Part shown: positions 49,948 to 61,172 of the stretch, one piece after another
Position numbering within the stretch: position 1 is the first letter of the stretch
Layout of the letters: every line of letters starts with the position of its first letter
DNA from: Adineta steineri
Taxonomy: Eukaryota > Rotifera > Eurotatoria > Adinetida > Adinetidae
Direction: 5' to 3'
NCBI GenBank assembly: GCA_905250115.1
Contig: CAJNOI010000122.1
Location: 97,340-161,339 of the forward strand
Length of the DNA: 64,000 nt
The notes under the pieces: model-generated
Seen by the model: only the letters and a program-made list of their open reading frames with translations
Databases searched by the model: none
What the model was told of the DNA's origin: nothing
Position numbers and translations under genes: made by a program

Positions 49948-52396
49948 TCAACAATGTAATAGAACTCCGACGTTGTTATCACTGGGGTTTGCAACAACAA
50001 TATCAGGCTTGCCATCATTATTCACATCAGCAACTACCACGGACGTTGGATTAGCACCAACTGAGTAATTAGTTTGCGAAGAAAATGTGCCATTGCCTAC
50101 GTTCAGAAGAACCCCGACGGTGTTACTACCGGTATTTGTAACAACAATATCGAGGTTGCTATCGTTATTCACATCGCCGGTTGCTACGGACTGCGGATTT
50201 GAACCAACTGAGTAAGTAGTTTCCGTAGAAAATGTGCCACTGACTCCGTTCAGAAGAACTCCGACGTTGTTATTACCAGCATTTGCAACAACAATATCAG
50301 GCATACCATCGCTATTCAGATCGCCAATGGCAACTGAGTATGGGTATACACCAACTGAATACGTGATTTGCGAAAGAAATGTGCCATTGCCTGCATTCAG
50401 GAGAACACTGATGGTGTTGGAGCCGTAGCTTCGGACCACAATATCGAGTTTGCCATCGTTATTCACATCGGCAACTGCCGGTGAATTTGGATTTGAATTA
50501 ACTGAATAAGTAGTTTCCAAGGAGAATGTACCATTGCCTGTATTAAGAAGAACTCCGACCATGCTAGGACTGTTGTTTACAACAATAATATCGAGCTTGC
50601 CGTCGTTATTCACATCACCGGTTGCTAAGGACTGTGGATCTGTACCAGCTGAGTAACTAGTTTGCGTAGAAAATGTACCATTGCCTACGTTCAGAAGAAC
50701 TCCGATGGTGTTACTACCTTTATTTGCAACAACAATATCGAGCTTGCTATCGTTATTCACATCGCCGACTACTACTGAATTTGGACCTGCACCAACTGAG
50801 TAATTAGTTGGCGAAGAAAATGCGCCATTGCCTACGTTCAGAAGAACTCCGACGGTGTTACTACCGTAACTCGCAACAACAATATCGAGCTTGTTATCGT
50901 TATTCACATCGCCGGTTGTTACTGAGTACGGACCTGAACCAACTGAATAAGTGGTTTGATTATAAAACATGCTGCTGCATCCTATCAAATGAAAATTAGT
51001 TTTTATAGTCGTCTATATGTACAGTTAGAGTCATTTCATACTGATTCAGATAATCCTTCATATTCTGAAACTAAACAAAAGGTATCTCTCTCGCTAACTT
51101 ATTGTATGTTCACATGCAACTTTTCTAGCAACTCAACAGTTAATGAATCTATCCACACAGTATCTATTTGTTTAGCATCTTGAGGATGTGGGTGTGAGCG
51201 AGGATGGTTGTTCATTTGTCATCCACACTCATCTACCCTCGCGTTATTTGAATATTTCAGTTTCAAGTCTACACTTTTCTCACATTGGTTGTTTTTTATG
51301 CACCATATTTCTTTAAAAATTTAATAAATTATCACTGATTGTTCCAATAGATTGAAAAATTTTCTTTTACACATATTACTATTTTTCTTTCGACATTTTG
51401 CCGCAAAAAAACTTTTCGCTAAAAACATTTTTGCTCAAAAACCTTTTCGCTTATAGCTTTTTCGCCATATTATTTTTTCGCTCAAACGTTTGCGCTCAAA
51501 AAGTTTCGCCAAAATACGTTTCGCTCAAACGATACCATATCTCCCAAACTACTTGTGATCATCATCTTACTCAAAAAAAAATCCCGTAATTTCTTATTTA
51601 TTTCCTAAGGATCTGTCCAATGCGTTATATTTCTATGGAATTGCGATGAAAATTTGTTTAGTAAATATCAATATTTTGTACAGATTTATGAATATGAAAA
51701 GCATAATATCCATAGACGTTTGATGGGATAATTATTTCATTTTTTCTTCATTATTTTTTTAATATTTGATGGTATTGATTGTTTAGTTTCTAGTGTCAAA
51801 GAGATTTCGTTTTACTAAGATATTTTCAAAGTCGAATTCGAACAATAAATCTCGAAACAGATCGTTTAGTTCAAGAAGGATTGCTTACGCGAAGGTTTTG
51901 GCTGAACGCTTTTTTTCTGTTATTTTGAGCCGAACCGATTGGTGATTTACGCACAGATTTGCCCAATATCTCTGTCAAATTGACTTAACTCTTGATAGCT
52001 TGATATTTTTTTTCAAGAAGAAAATAACTTTCTCTCTCTCACAGATATAGTTTTTTACTGACCCGATGGAAATCGTGTTCCACTAATAACATTCATACTC
52101 GTAGTGTCGACATCAGCCAATATATTTCCATTTTGGTTCCACATACCAGCAAATAATTCACAATCAGAAGTTGATCGATGAAAAGTGGCTGCTGTGCATT
52201 GACTTTGACCTAAACAGGCTATTTGACAATACTTAATGTTTGATGTAATAACATTAAGGAATGGTAAACAAGTTGTATTCGCACATTGAAATTTTGAATC
52301 AGATATTAAAGACATTTCCATTGATCGTATATCTTCTCCAACTGTTTGTGTGATAATCATAAATAAAAGCCATAGAGAAACTCTTCTTGAAGCCAT
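49948..52396 (-). CDS. Secreted protein with PAN-like domain and seven-bladed FG-GAP/VCBS propeller
   Basis: Two exons, 52396-52063 and 50981-49948, join in phase 1 across a 1081-bp intron to give 455 residues. The chosen ATG (52396) starts a signal peptide (MASRRVSLWLLFMIITQTVG). A TATAAATA box at 52459-52452 lies ~56 bp upstream, so the longer frame starting at 52465 would begin before transcription. Residues ~40-110 resemble a PAN/apple module (FQCANTTCLP, CQIACLGQSQCTAATFHR, DCELFAG). The second exon holds seven repeats of ~47 residues, each with a Ca-binding loop such as GDVNNDGKLDIVVAN and a GVLLNVGNGTF turn, as in integrin-type FG-GAP or bacterial VCBS propellers. There is no membrane segment, so it is probably secreted. 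A glycan or adhesion role is inference. Confidence 0.8.
51179..51240. repeat. TG-rich element, copy 10
   Basis: TCTTGAGGATGTGGGTGTGAG faces ATCCACACTCATCTACCCTC. Confidence 0.6.
51394..51535. repeat. Degenerate 11-16-bp tandem repeat with TTTCGCTCAAA core
   Basis: About ten units of the form TTTTCGCT(C/T)AAAAA recur across ~140 bp (TTTTCGCTAAAAA, TTTTGCTCAAAAA, TTTTCGCTTATAG, TTTTCGCTCAAACG, GTTTCGCTCAAACG). Confidence 0.65.
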
Positions 52397-52451
52397 CACC
52401 CACCAGATTCTAAGTTGATCAAATGAATTCAATTTATAATAGAACACAAAG

Positions 52452-52459
52452 TATTTATA
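52452..52459 (-). promoter_or_regulatory. Probable TATA box of the PAN/FG-GAP gene
   Basis: TATAAATA on the minus strand, 56 bp upstream of the ATG at 52396. It supports the internal start. Confidence 0.5.
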
Positions 52460-53386
52460 GAGCAATAAATTCTTTTTTTCCGTCTCTTTTGAGTGGGTAG
52501 TGCATCGTTTTTTCCCAGAATTTATTTCTTCAATCTAGTGGAAAAACAGTCCTGACATCTTTTTTCCAGAACTCACTTTATTAGTCTAACGGAGAAACAG
52601 TCCCGATGTCATTTTTCTAGAATTCAGTTCATCAATTTAATCAAACAAAGTAGGCATGACTTTTTTATTTAAAAAAGTAATTTATCAATTCGGATAGATG
52701 ATTTTCCTGCGTGTTTAAATGTTATTTGAGAACAAGTATATTTATCAATAGCGCTTTTGAGTTATATGAAAAATGTAAAGGACGATTGATCTAACAAAAG
52801 TGAAATTAAAAAGAAAATATAATCAACATCTAGTTGGAGATGAAATTTTCTGTAAAAATCAAAATAATTTAATTGAAAATTATTATTTATATATTCAAAT
52901 CTGAATAATTCAAATGTATCTCATAGACTATACAATATATCAATGAACTGTCACATCATTTATGTAGGATAAAGCCAATCGTTAATATCTAAACGAAGAA
53001 TGAGCAGATGAGTAGTTTTATTAGACAAAAAAACTGAACACTTCTTGAAAATCAAACACACTCGATCTAAGTTTCTATAATACAAAGTATAACAACATTT
53101 CAAAAATCTCTCTTTTTGTTATTCTTTCATTTTTTATCAATTATAATCTGTAATTCTATAGATAATCATAGTTTTCTTCATCACCCTGAAAATAATCCAA
53201 AGAATTGAGATGTATATTTATGTAGCACAGTGTTAACATCCTATTTATTAGATAAATTAAAACAAACAGTATTTTTAGTATTTCAAAGTTAGTTAAATAT
53301 TGATTTATCATAACAATACATTCTAATGTACTTTTTTCCTTAACCTCGAGTGAATGTTTGCCTTACTTTTCTTTTATTTATTGTAT

Positions 53387-54207
53387 GTTACGGTCAGGGT
53401 TGCCAGATGCTATAGTTGAAAATCCGGAATTTTTTTTTTAAAATCCGGAAAAATCCGGAAATTTTTTCTCAAAATCCGGAAAAAAATCCGGAAAGATTTT
53501 TAGAGATCATTTTAATTTATTAAACTTCAGTTTCTCAATCAAAATATCAGTAGTCTTGTTCTAAATCCCCAAAAAATATATATTTCAATGAAAAAAATGT
53601 CAAAACATACTGAACTTAACAAATAATAAATCATAAACTATACATTTACATATTAGATAATACGTTGTTTTTCTAATACAATATTTTTCACTAGAGTGAA
53701 TAAGTTTTAACAGATCCGGTTCCGATAGAAAAAAGTCATAAACTTGTGTACAAGGTATATATGCATTTAAACGAATTTTCAACTCAGCCGCAATAAGATC
53801 TGTTGACATTCTATTCCTTTGATCAAACATCTTGAATTTGAAAAAGAAAGATAAAATCAAAATACAAGCGACTTTTTTTTACTATTGTTAATAGATTGTA
53901 GAAGAGAAATTATAGACTAGGATGGAGAAAGACGATTAGTCGTCTAAAGACTAAAAGAAGGAAGCACAGAACCGCTATTAAATCAATAAAAGTTTCTAGA
54001 ATATAAATAAAAATATATATAAACAGCTAAAATGCAATTTTTTATATGAAAAATATTCAAAACCGGAAAAATCCAGAAAAACTTTCAAAATCCGGAAATT
54101 CCTCCCGAAATCCGGAAAATTCCGGACGCCGGAAGAAATCCGGAGAAAATCTCAAAATCCGGAACTTTTCCGGGAAATCCGGAAGGAATGGCAACCCTGG
54201 TTACGGT
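53387..54207. mobile_element. Non-autonomous hAT-type DNA transposon with 8-bp target duplication
   Basis: The element spans 53395-54199 (805 bp). Its ends CAGGGTTGCCA and TGGCAACCCTG are perfect 11-bp inverted repeats, and GTTACGGT is directly repeated outside both (53387-53394 and 54200-54207). The CAG...CTG ends and 8-bp duplication define hAT elements. Sub-terminal zones are packed with AATCCGGA motifs, about 5 at the left (53430-53495) and 10 or more at the right (54060-54185), as expected for transposase binding. A minus-strand frame at 53600-53860 (FDQRNRMSTDLIAAELKIRL) could be a relic of a hAT transposase C-terminus, but no intact transposase is present. Confidence 0.88.
53600..53860 (-). 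pseudogene. Possible relic of a hAT transposase C-terminal segment
   Basis: An 86-codon frame inside the hAT-type element. RNRMSTDLIAAELKIRLNAY followed by FFLSEPDLLKLIHSSEKY has the RNR-x-S...aelxIRxN pattern of hAT C-terminal dimerisation regions. The match is short, and the position inside a hAT element is part of the argument. Confidence 0.4.
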
Positions 54208-54416
54208 GATGTTTTATGTATACAGAACAAGAAATAGAGAGCTTGTAAAATCATGTAGACTCTATTACAATCATAATAATATAAACTACGTTGTTTCACG
54301 AAAAGAGAATTGCATATGAATAAAACAATGATGACAGCAAAAAGTTAACTTTTTCTCAATAGAAAACAGAATCTCTATGATCACATTAGAAGAACGAAGT
54401 TGATGACACGTCTTTT

Positions 54417-54483
54417 CTTGAGGGTGTAGGTTTGATTTGATCGAAATACCTACCCACACCCACACCCACACCCACACACCCCC
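54417..54483. repeat. TG-rich element, copy 11
   Basis: TCTTGAGGGTGTAGGTTTG faces five CCCACA-type units ending ACACACCCCCG. Confidence 0.65.
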
Positions 54484-54486
54484 GTA

Positions 54487-54869
54487 TAGAATAGGTATGC
54501 TCATGATATGGTTTTCATTTTTTTCCTATTACAGCAAGAAGAATGTGACCAAAAAGAAAAGTGAACTAATCTAATGAAAATACTAATGAACACACAATCA
54601 ATTTTACAGAAGAAAAAAATTGAAATTACTGTCAAATGAATCTGTTCGTTGTGCACTTGTATGAATACTTTGTTTTTGAAAAATAAACCAAAGAATGGTG
54701 GTATTATTGTAAAAAAAAAGTGTTTTTCTGTTCTGTCTCTCGCTTACCTGTGTAGAGACTGGGTTTTTTTCCATGATCAAAATTCGCCGAAAATGTCAGT
54801 CTAGTGATTTTTCTCTTTCATATCACCAACATAAAAACACACCAAGCAAATCATCATCTCCTGTTGAGG
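54487..54869 (+). repeat. Left arm of an inverted duplication flanking the cullin gene
   Basis: The ~383-bp stretch from TAGAATAGGTATGCTCATGA to TCATCTCCTGTTGAGG is the inverted copy of 59147-59512, at about 90% identity by eye with small indels. It contains CTTACCTGTGTAGAG, a splice-donor-like CAGGTAAG on the minus strand, conserved in the other arm. Confidence 0.85.
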
Positions 54870-54878
54870 TGTGTATGT

Positions 54879-54963
54879 CAGGGTTTGGGTGCAAGTGGGT
54901 GTGATCTATCAAGAGCATAATACCGACAACCACACTTACACTCACACACCCACACCCTCAAGA
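54879..54963. repeat. TG-rich element, copy 12
   Basis: TCAGGGTTTGGGTGCAAGTG faces CACACACCCACACCCTCAAG, next to the left arm of the inverted duplication. Confidence 0.65.
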
Positions 54964-55077
54964 TGCATAGACAATATAACGTTTTGATCAAAATAATCTT
55001 TATTAGCATTGAATATTGGTGAACAACAATCATATCACACGGTTTTTGACTTTAGAAAAAAAATCGTTCATCACTAT

Positions 55078-58000
55078 TTAGGCCACATATTGTACAATAA
55101 TCATGTCGTCAGAATTTCGTTTGAGAAGATACCCTCTGTCTATCAAGCTGTCGATACGTTTCTAAAAAGAAAGATAAATCTTTTACTTCTTTCATTGATT
55201 CAGAAGTAGCAAATATCTATTACTTGAATGAGCGAAATTTCGGGTAGAAATCTGTCTTTCAATTGATCGATGATCTCTTGAACAAGAAGTGTATGCTTTC
55301 GAGTTTGTCGATGTTTCATTATGCGAACGATTACCGCCTAATCATACATAAATATAAACTAAATAATCTTTAGATAAAAAGATTCTTACATCAACAACAT
55401 GTTTTCGGTCTTCATCAGTCGTGTTTAGTACACGTTTCGTAGTTTCTTTGTCAATTGTTTGCAATGGCTTATTCAAATTGATACGAGTTCTTTGACTGAA
55501 AATATCAAAACAATGGAAATGAGTCAACATAGCTTGTATCATAGTTTACTTTGTGAAATTTTCATTTAATCGGATAATATGTTCCATTTCGAAATTCGCT
55601 TTTGTAACGTCTTTCTCATTAATCTGCAAGCATCTCAACAGTTTACTTTGAATTAGAATGCAAATAATTTCGAATAGAATAGCAGTCTCAAGTTGTGTCT
55701 TATTTTGAATTTCTTCTATTGTCAACTCTAGTGAATTATTGTACAGAAGAAGAATGGTCGTCTGATAAGTCGAGACCTAAAACGTAAAGGTAAATATTGA
55801 ATAGGAACGATAATTAAAATGATCGATCTTACTTGAAGTATGTACTTTTGACTAGTGAAATTAGTATGTAATTCACATCTCTCATATTGATGAAACCACG
55901 TAAGCTTTCGACCATTATGTTGATGAGTATAGAAATCAGTAAAATTTTTCACTAAGGATGTGAGCTAAGTAGGAGAAAAACGAGATCTTAACAATATCGA
56001 TATCATTGTTACAATTACTTCGAGTGGTAGAGTGAATTTGATTACAGTAGTGAATGGCCATGCATGTGACGTGAGTACCAGAATCGGAAAATTGACTAAA
56101 TAAATCGTGCAGAGTTTACATAAACTAGATTTTATTTGCGCATACTTGTATTTCTCAATCGGTTTTCAACACAATATTGTCGATATTGTGCACGTAAACT
56201 CTCTTGGATATCCATATCTTCAATCATTTTCTGTAATTTTGACGTGTAGAAAAAACCACATTTTACCTAAGAATAGAAAACTCAGTAATTCTAAGTGTTG
56301 ATGATAGACTTTATCTAACTTTGAGTTCTGTGATCATCATCTTTTCGTAATCAATCGATGCACTCCACTCATACACGAGTCGTTCAGCTAATAATCTCCA
56401 ATAGAAATTTTGGAATGCATCTTTATCGTTGATGTAATTGAAAACAACCTGTGAAAACAACGGATACAAAGCGATTAAAATACAAAAGATTATTTACATC
56501 ATACCATAATTTCTTTCAACGGCTTTGCCATATCGGCATCGTCGATAACTTTCCTAGAAATTTTTGTATCAATAGAAAAATGATCATTCTCAACTTTTTT
56601 CTCTTCCTCAATAAGCATACCTTGTTTTTAGAACTGTATCAGAGTATCGAGCCAAAAGTTCGGCTGATTTGGTACTGGTACCACTTGCTTCGATAATAGC
56701 ATTTTTATTTATGAATTTACTGCAAGCCTAAAAATATTCAATTATGTAAGGAATTATGACACAAAACAGACACGTACCCTATCGAGAGCCGCAATAAAAC
56801 TGCTGCGTTCGCCTCTGAAGCATTCGTGAACAATAGAGATATACTTATTGTAAATTTTAATAATTTTGGTACTATAAACGTTGGCATCCTGATAACATAT
56901 CAGACACAATATATAGATACATGAGGGCCTGACATAAACGTACTGTGCGTGCGGTTTCAGCGATACTCTTAATTGCTTGCAGTCCCGTTAAATAGATATG
57001 TTTTTCGACAATTTCTTTCAGTTTTTCGATGGCACCAGGTACTCGACTCAGTAAGTCGAAGAGAATGATCAAATCTATTGAATGAAATATGTAAAGCGCT
57101 GTACCAAAGTATCTAAGCCTGGTTTATCGCTTGTCCTTGCCATGAATATACCGTTCTCATATAATAGACAATGCGAGTGCATTCTGACAGTAGTGCAAGG
57201 AAAAACAATGTCATCAGATAAATACTCACCTTGCTTTTTGTCGTTATGCAGAAGAAATTCGGCTCCGGCATAGATCAGATCAAGTTTATTACGAATAAGC
57301 ACATCGTCAAGAATGGATAGGAGTGAACCTAATGTGGATGGGTGTAAGTAGGAGTTAACACGATACTCCTCTTCGGTGAGACGTTGATCTACCTAACAAA
57401 AGTATGAGAGACGAGTTGAGAATACTTACTAAACAGAAATAGAACAATTCACCTTTTTAAGATGTTCACTGATCGAATCTGCAGAAGTGAACTGCGCAGC
57501 TTCGCATATATAGAATTGTTTGCTCTCTTGGAGAAATAAAATTTCAAAATATTCTGTGTAAACACTGAGTGTTCTTGGATTGTTTTCTCCCAGTTGTATG
57601 TTGTCTAATTTATCGCCCAGAACAACTAAATGAAATACGGCTAGATCGAAATTTCAAATCATTTTTTCAATTTACTGTAACTCTCGATGACAATTTTGAT
57701 TGGTTTACTATCGATCGTTTCATGCTTACGCTCATTTTTAATCCCATCGAGACAAGTTCGTGTCATTCGTGTGCCAAATGTCTCACAGATCACTTCTTTC
57801 CATTTTACCATGGACAACTAAAAATATATGCAATGATCTAGTTAATATTATAGATTGATTCTCATTTACAGTGAATATATCGTAGATATTCGTTCCAGTA
57901 TCCTGTTGAGCTCTTTTTACCCAATATTGATTAATATAATGACAGAAGCCATTGATAACTTTGCTTGAAAAATGATATTTTTCCCAAGAAGTTTTATAAA

Positions 58001-58462
58001 ATCGAATGAGATCATCATCATGGATGTCATTCGCACTCTAGAATGATAGTACCAAAAAAACAAATTTCATTCATCACTTATTTCTCAAGCGAAAGAAAAC
58101 AATATTTAACACATAATTTGATTGTAACTCACATCACGAAGTTCAATGAGATGTGTGTAGAATTGAGATTCTAATCTGTTATACAATTCACGTCCACCAA
58201 AAGCGTCAGGCTGTGACATGTTTCCATTTCGGTAAAACTGTAACGGTCTAGCACTCGCACAGTGCTTGTATACCTGACTGTTAGTATGGATAAATAAAGG
58301 AATAAATGCTAGAATTATATTGCATCATAGAAAGATTATTTACTTATGCAATTGCATATATGCTGTAGTTGGCATGGCTTGTAATTGATAAGATTGGTCT
58401 ATACCACGCTTAATATCGATCCACCATTCATCGCTGGTAGATTGCCCATGAATTTCTGTCAT
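55078..58462 (-). CDS. CUL1: Cullin-1-type scaffold of SCF ubiquitin ligases, 18 exons
   Basis: Cullin-1 holds SKP1/F-box substrate receptors at its N-terminus and the RBX1 RING protein at its C-terminus. Exons (minus): 58462-58344, 58277-58133, 58037-57870, 57817-57676, 57625-57453, 57392-57230, 57074-56944, 56888-56778, 56727-56621, 56553-56505, 56448-56320, 56266-56146, 56095-56019, 55964-55833, 55776-55550, 55495-55390, 55337-55224, 55161-55078. They sum to 2298 bp (765 residues; animal CUL1 is ~776). All 17 introns are GT-AG and short. CUL1 marks are FYKTSWEKYHFSSKVINGFC then YWVKR, LLSRVPGAIEKLKEIVEKHI, CGFFYTSKLQKMIEDM, the cullin homology core GRKLTWFHQYERCELHTNF, and the neddylation site Lys in AVIVRIMKHRQ. 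It ends VQYVA where others end YSYLA. A CTAG acceptor just before the ATG suggests a further 5' UTR exon. Confidence 0.92.
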
Positions 58463-58720
58463 TGTTTTTCTAGAACGAGAGATGAATGATTTTTTTTTAA
58501 AAAGGAAGAAAACGGCGTTTGATGAGGAGTATTCGTTGGATTACACATGTGTATACAATGCCGAAGAATGCAGAAAGAAAGAAAAAATGTTTTGCATCGA
58601 TGATGACGAAACAAAAAAAACCTACAAATACAGTAGGTAGGAGAGAACGTATAACATGCACTGGTATAGAAGAAAATTCATCAACTGGAATAATCTAACC
58701 TTCTCTATTCATGCCGACAC

Positions 58721-58782
58721 CTTGAACGTGTGGATGTGGGTGTCGGTCATACCTGCGACCACCCTTTCACCCACACCCTCAT
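58721..58782. repeat. TG-rich element, copy 13
   Basis: CTTGAACGTGTGGATGTGGG faces TTTCACCCACACCCTCATGG. Confidence 0.6.
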
Positions 58783-58799
58783 GGTCGTTTTCTTCATAT

Positions 58800-58998
58800 C
58801 TGATCTGCAACTGGTTTTTTTTTCAGTGTATTTGTTTGTGGGCGCTCTTGAGCCATCATTTTCTTCCATTTTTGCTCTGCAGTTGGGTTTCTTTTCAGTG
58901 TATTTGCTTGTGCGTGCTCTTGAGACATTATTTTCTTTCATTTCTGCTCTGTAACTGGTTTTTTTTCAGTGTATTTGTTTATATGTGCTCTTCAAAGT
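58800..58998 (+). repeat. Three tandem ~70-bp units
   Basis: Each unit runs TGCTCTGCAACTGGTTT, TTTTCAGTGTATTTG(C/T)TTGT, GTGCTCTTGA and CATTATTTTCTTTCATTT. The repeated translation in overlapping frames is explained by the repeat rather than by a gene. Confidence 0.75.
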
Positions 58999-59078
58999 CG
59001 ACGCAGTTCTCACACAACTATTGTACATTTACTGCATATATATATGTATATATACAAGCTCGAAATTTCATTCAATCA

Positions 59079-59139
59079 TGAGGGTGTAGATATGGGTGTG
59101 TAGTATGAGATGAGAATGACTTATACGCCCACACCCTCA
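59079..59139. repeat. TG-rich element, copy 14
   Basis: CATGAGGGTGTAGATATGGG faces ACGCCCACACCCTCAC, next to the right arm of the inverted duplication. Confidence 0.6.
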
Positions 59140-59146
59140 CATACAT

Positions 59147-59512
59147 CCCTCAAGAGGAGATGATTATTTGCTTGGTATGTTTTTATGATGGCGATATGAA
59201 AGAGAAAAATCACTAGACTGACATTTTCGGCGAATTTTGATCATAGAAAAAAATCCACTCTCTATACAGGTAAGAGAGAGACAGAATAGAAAAAAAATTT
59301 TGTTTTACAATAATACCACCATTATTTGGTTTATTTTTCAAAACAGAGTATTCATACAAGTGAACAACAAACAGATTCATTTGACAGTAACTTCAATTTT
59401 TTTTGTAAAATTGATTCTGTGTTCATTAGTTTAGTTCGCTTTTCTTTTTGGTCACATTCTTCTTGCTGTAATAGAAAAAAATGAAAACCACATCATGAGC
59501 ATATCTGTTCTA
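59147..59512 (-). repeat. Right arm of the inverted duplication flanking the cullin gene
   Basis: Inverted copy of 54487-54869. Conserved stretches include CATCATGAGCATAT, CTTCTTGCTGTAATAG, GGTGGTATTATTG-type and GTCTAGTGATTTTTCTCTTT (given in the left-arm orientation). Both arms have a TG-rich element at their inner end, so the symmetry extends to that repeat. Confidence 0.85.
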
Positions 59513-59718
59513 AACAGGATTTTTTCATTAAAAAACAGGAGTTGATCAGGAGACTTGTTTTTACAAAATCAGAAGAAAAATTAGGAAACTTTCTCTCGAA
59601 ACCAGAAGAAAAATAAGACAGCGTCACGTACTTTATTTGCGAAAAAGTAAACCTTTTTACCCTCAAATATTTATAGTTTTAATTTTTAATAAACGAGTAA
59701 TGAAAAGGTCTGTCTGAC

Positions 59719-60335
59719 GAGGGAACCGCCCCAACTGTCCAATCGCTTTTCAGTTCGGGTCCCGTGCATAAAGTAGACCCCAGTGAGGTATGAAAAACCC
59801 CAAAAAGATAAGGGCCGCTAGGCCTTCTGTCCCGAGTTATAGGCAATATACTGAAATTTTAGCCTATGATAGGGTATGTAGAAATAAATCGAGTAGCGGT
59901 ATTTCGACCTGAGATTTTGCCCACAGGGAGGTCTATATGTGACTAGAATACCCTGAAAATTTCAGCTAAAAAGAACGTTTCCTTCTCGAGATATTAAAGT
60001 TTAAAAAACAGAAAATTCTAGTATCTTTCGTGGGATATAGGTGATTTTTTGAGACTTTAATATCTCGAGAAGGAAAGGTTCTTTTTAGCTGAAATTTTCA
60101 GGGTATTCTAGTCACATATAGACCTCCCTGTGGGCAAAATCTCAGGTCGAAATACCGCTACTCGATTTATTTCTACATACCCTGTCATAGGCTAAAATTT
60201 CAGTATATTGTCTATAACTCGGGACGGAAGGCCTAGCGGCTCTTATCCTTTTGGGGTTTTTCATACCTCACTGGGGTCTACTTTATGCACGGGACCCGAA
60301 CTGAAAAGCGATTGGACAGTTGGGACGGTTCCCTC
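59719..60335. mobile_element. 617-bp near-perfect foldback (282-bp arms, 53-bp loop)
   Basis: Left arm 59719-60000 begins GAGGGAACCG and ends CTTCTCGAGATATTAAAGT. Right arm 60054-60335 is its reverse complement, with about five mismatches that I can see (for example GGGCCGC versus GAGCCGC, and GATAGGG versus GACAGGG). The arms are the same length with no indel seen. The sequence is richer in GC than its surroundings and has no long frame. I found no clear target duplication. Foldback transposon, or inverted duplication of a short unknown sequence, are both possible. Confidence 0.88.
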
Positions 60336-61172
60336 ATGAGAACCGGTACAAATTAATTCCAAACAACTCAATTTAATATAAAAACTATTAATATTTGAAA
60401 ACAATTGGATTGAAGATACGATAATAATTATACAGAATAATCTAAAACAAATGCAACTACAATACAATAGTACGATCAATTATTCACTATAATAATCAAC
60501 ATAAAACATCATATAGTTTTAATATCCATAATAAACCACTTCATATTTTTAATCTGGTGTAACTACAGTAACCACTAAATTAAAACTGAGTTTCATAATA
60601 ATCAACTCATTAAAACACAATAAACAAAAAAAAACTAAAATAAAAAGCAAAAGCAACAAACATCACGTATACCATAACAATGTATATACCCAGATAACAT
60701 ATTCATATAAATAAAATAAGCAAATGAGTACCATCATACATTACACAATAACAATAGATATCACCATAAAAGGAACAAAGCATAGAGGTCTCACTATATC
60801 GACAATCAAACCATCGGGCACCTGCATAATCAAAACATACACTGCACTTATTAAAAACTCCGTATCATCTACAAAATTACAACCGCCACCAGTGTTGAGC
60901 GAATTGTTTCACAGAGATGTATTCTACATTGAAATCAAAACCCTATTATTTATTTCATCTTTAATCAATATTGTGGTATATAGGTATTATATTTTTCGAT
61001 TTAATAATTCGTTTCTCGTATTCAATTAGTAATTCCTGCAACTGATGATGAGTCTGTCGACTCGAAAGCTATTATTTTTGCATTATATTAATAATTATCG
61101 TAAAACCACATAACTATTTATTATTTTTATCAAGTTAATATCAAAATCCTATATTTATTCGTATTTGGTATT

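Larger units (their letters stand above)
50982..52062 (-). other. 1.1-kb intron of the PAN/FG-GAP gene
   Basis: Contains a TG-rich copy (51179-51240) and the TTTCGCTCAAA repeat tract (51394-51535). Confidence 0.65.
52466..55077. other. Intergenic with hAT element and left arm of an inverted duplication
   Basis: Holds the 805-bp hAT-type element (53395-54199), TG-rich copies at 54417-54483 and 54879-54963, and the left arm (54487-54869) of the repeat pair around the cullin gene. No host gene is seen. Confidence 0.6.

Noticed and set aside
52397-52465. Upstream Met at 52465 for the PAN/FG-GAP gene
   Set aside because: A TATAAATA box lies inside this extension, and the signal peptide starts at the inner Met (52396).
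58656-59081. 141-codon Cys/Leu/Phe-rich frame
   Set aside because: It translates a three-unit tandem repeat and a TG-rich element; the similarity between segments is repeat-driven.
60724-61029. 101-codon plus-strand frame
   Set aside because: AT/ACA-rich composition, no family features, no introns that extend it and no upstream signal.
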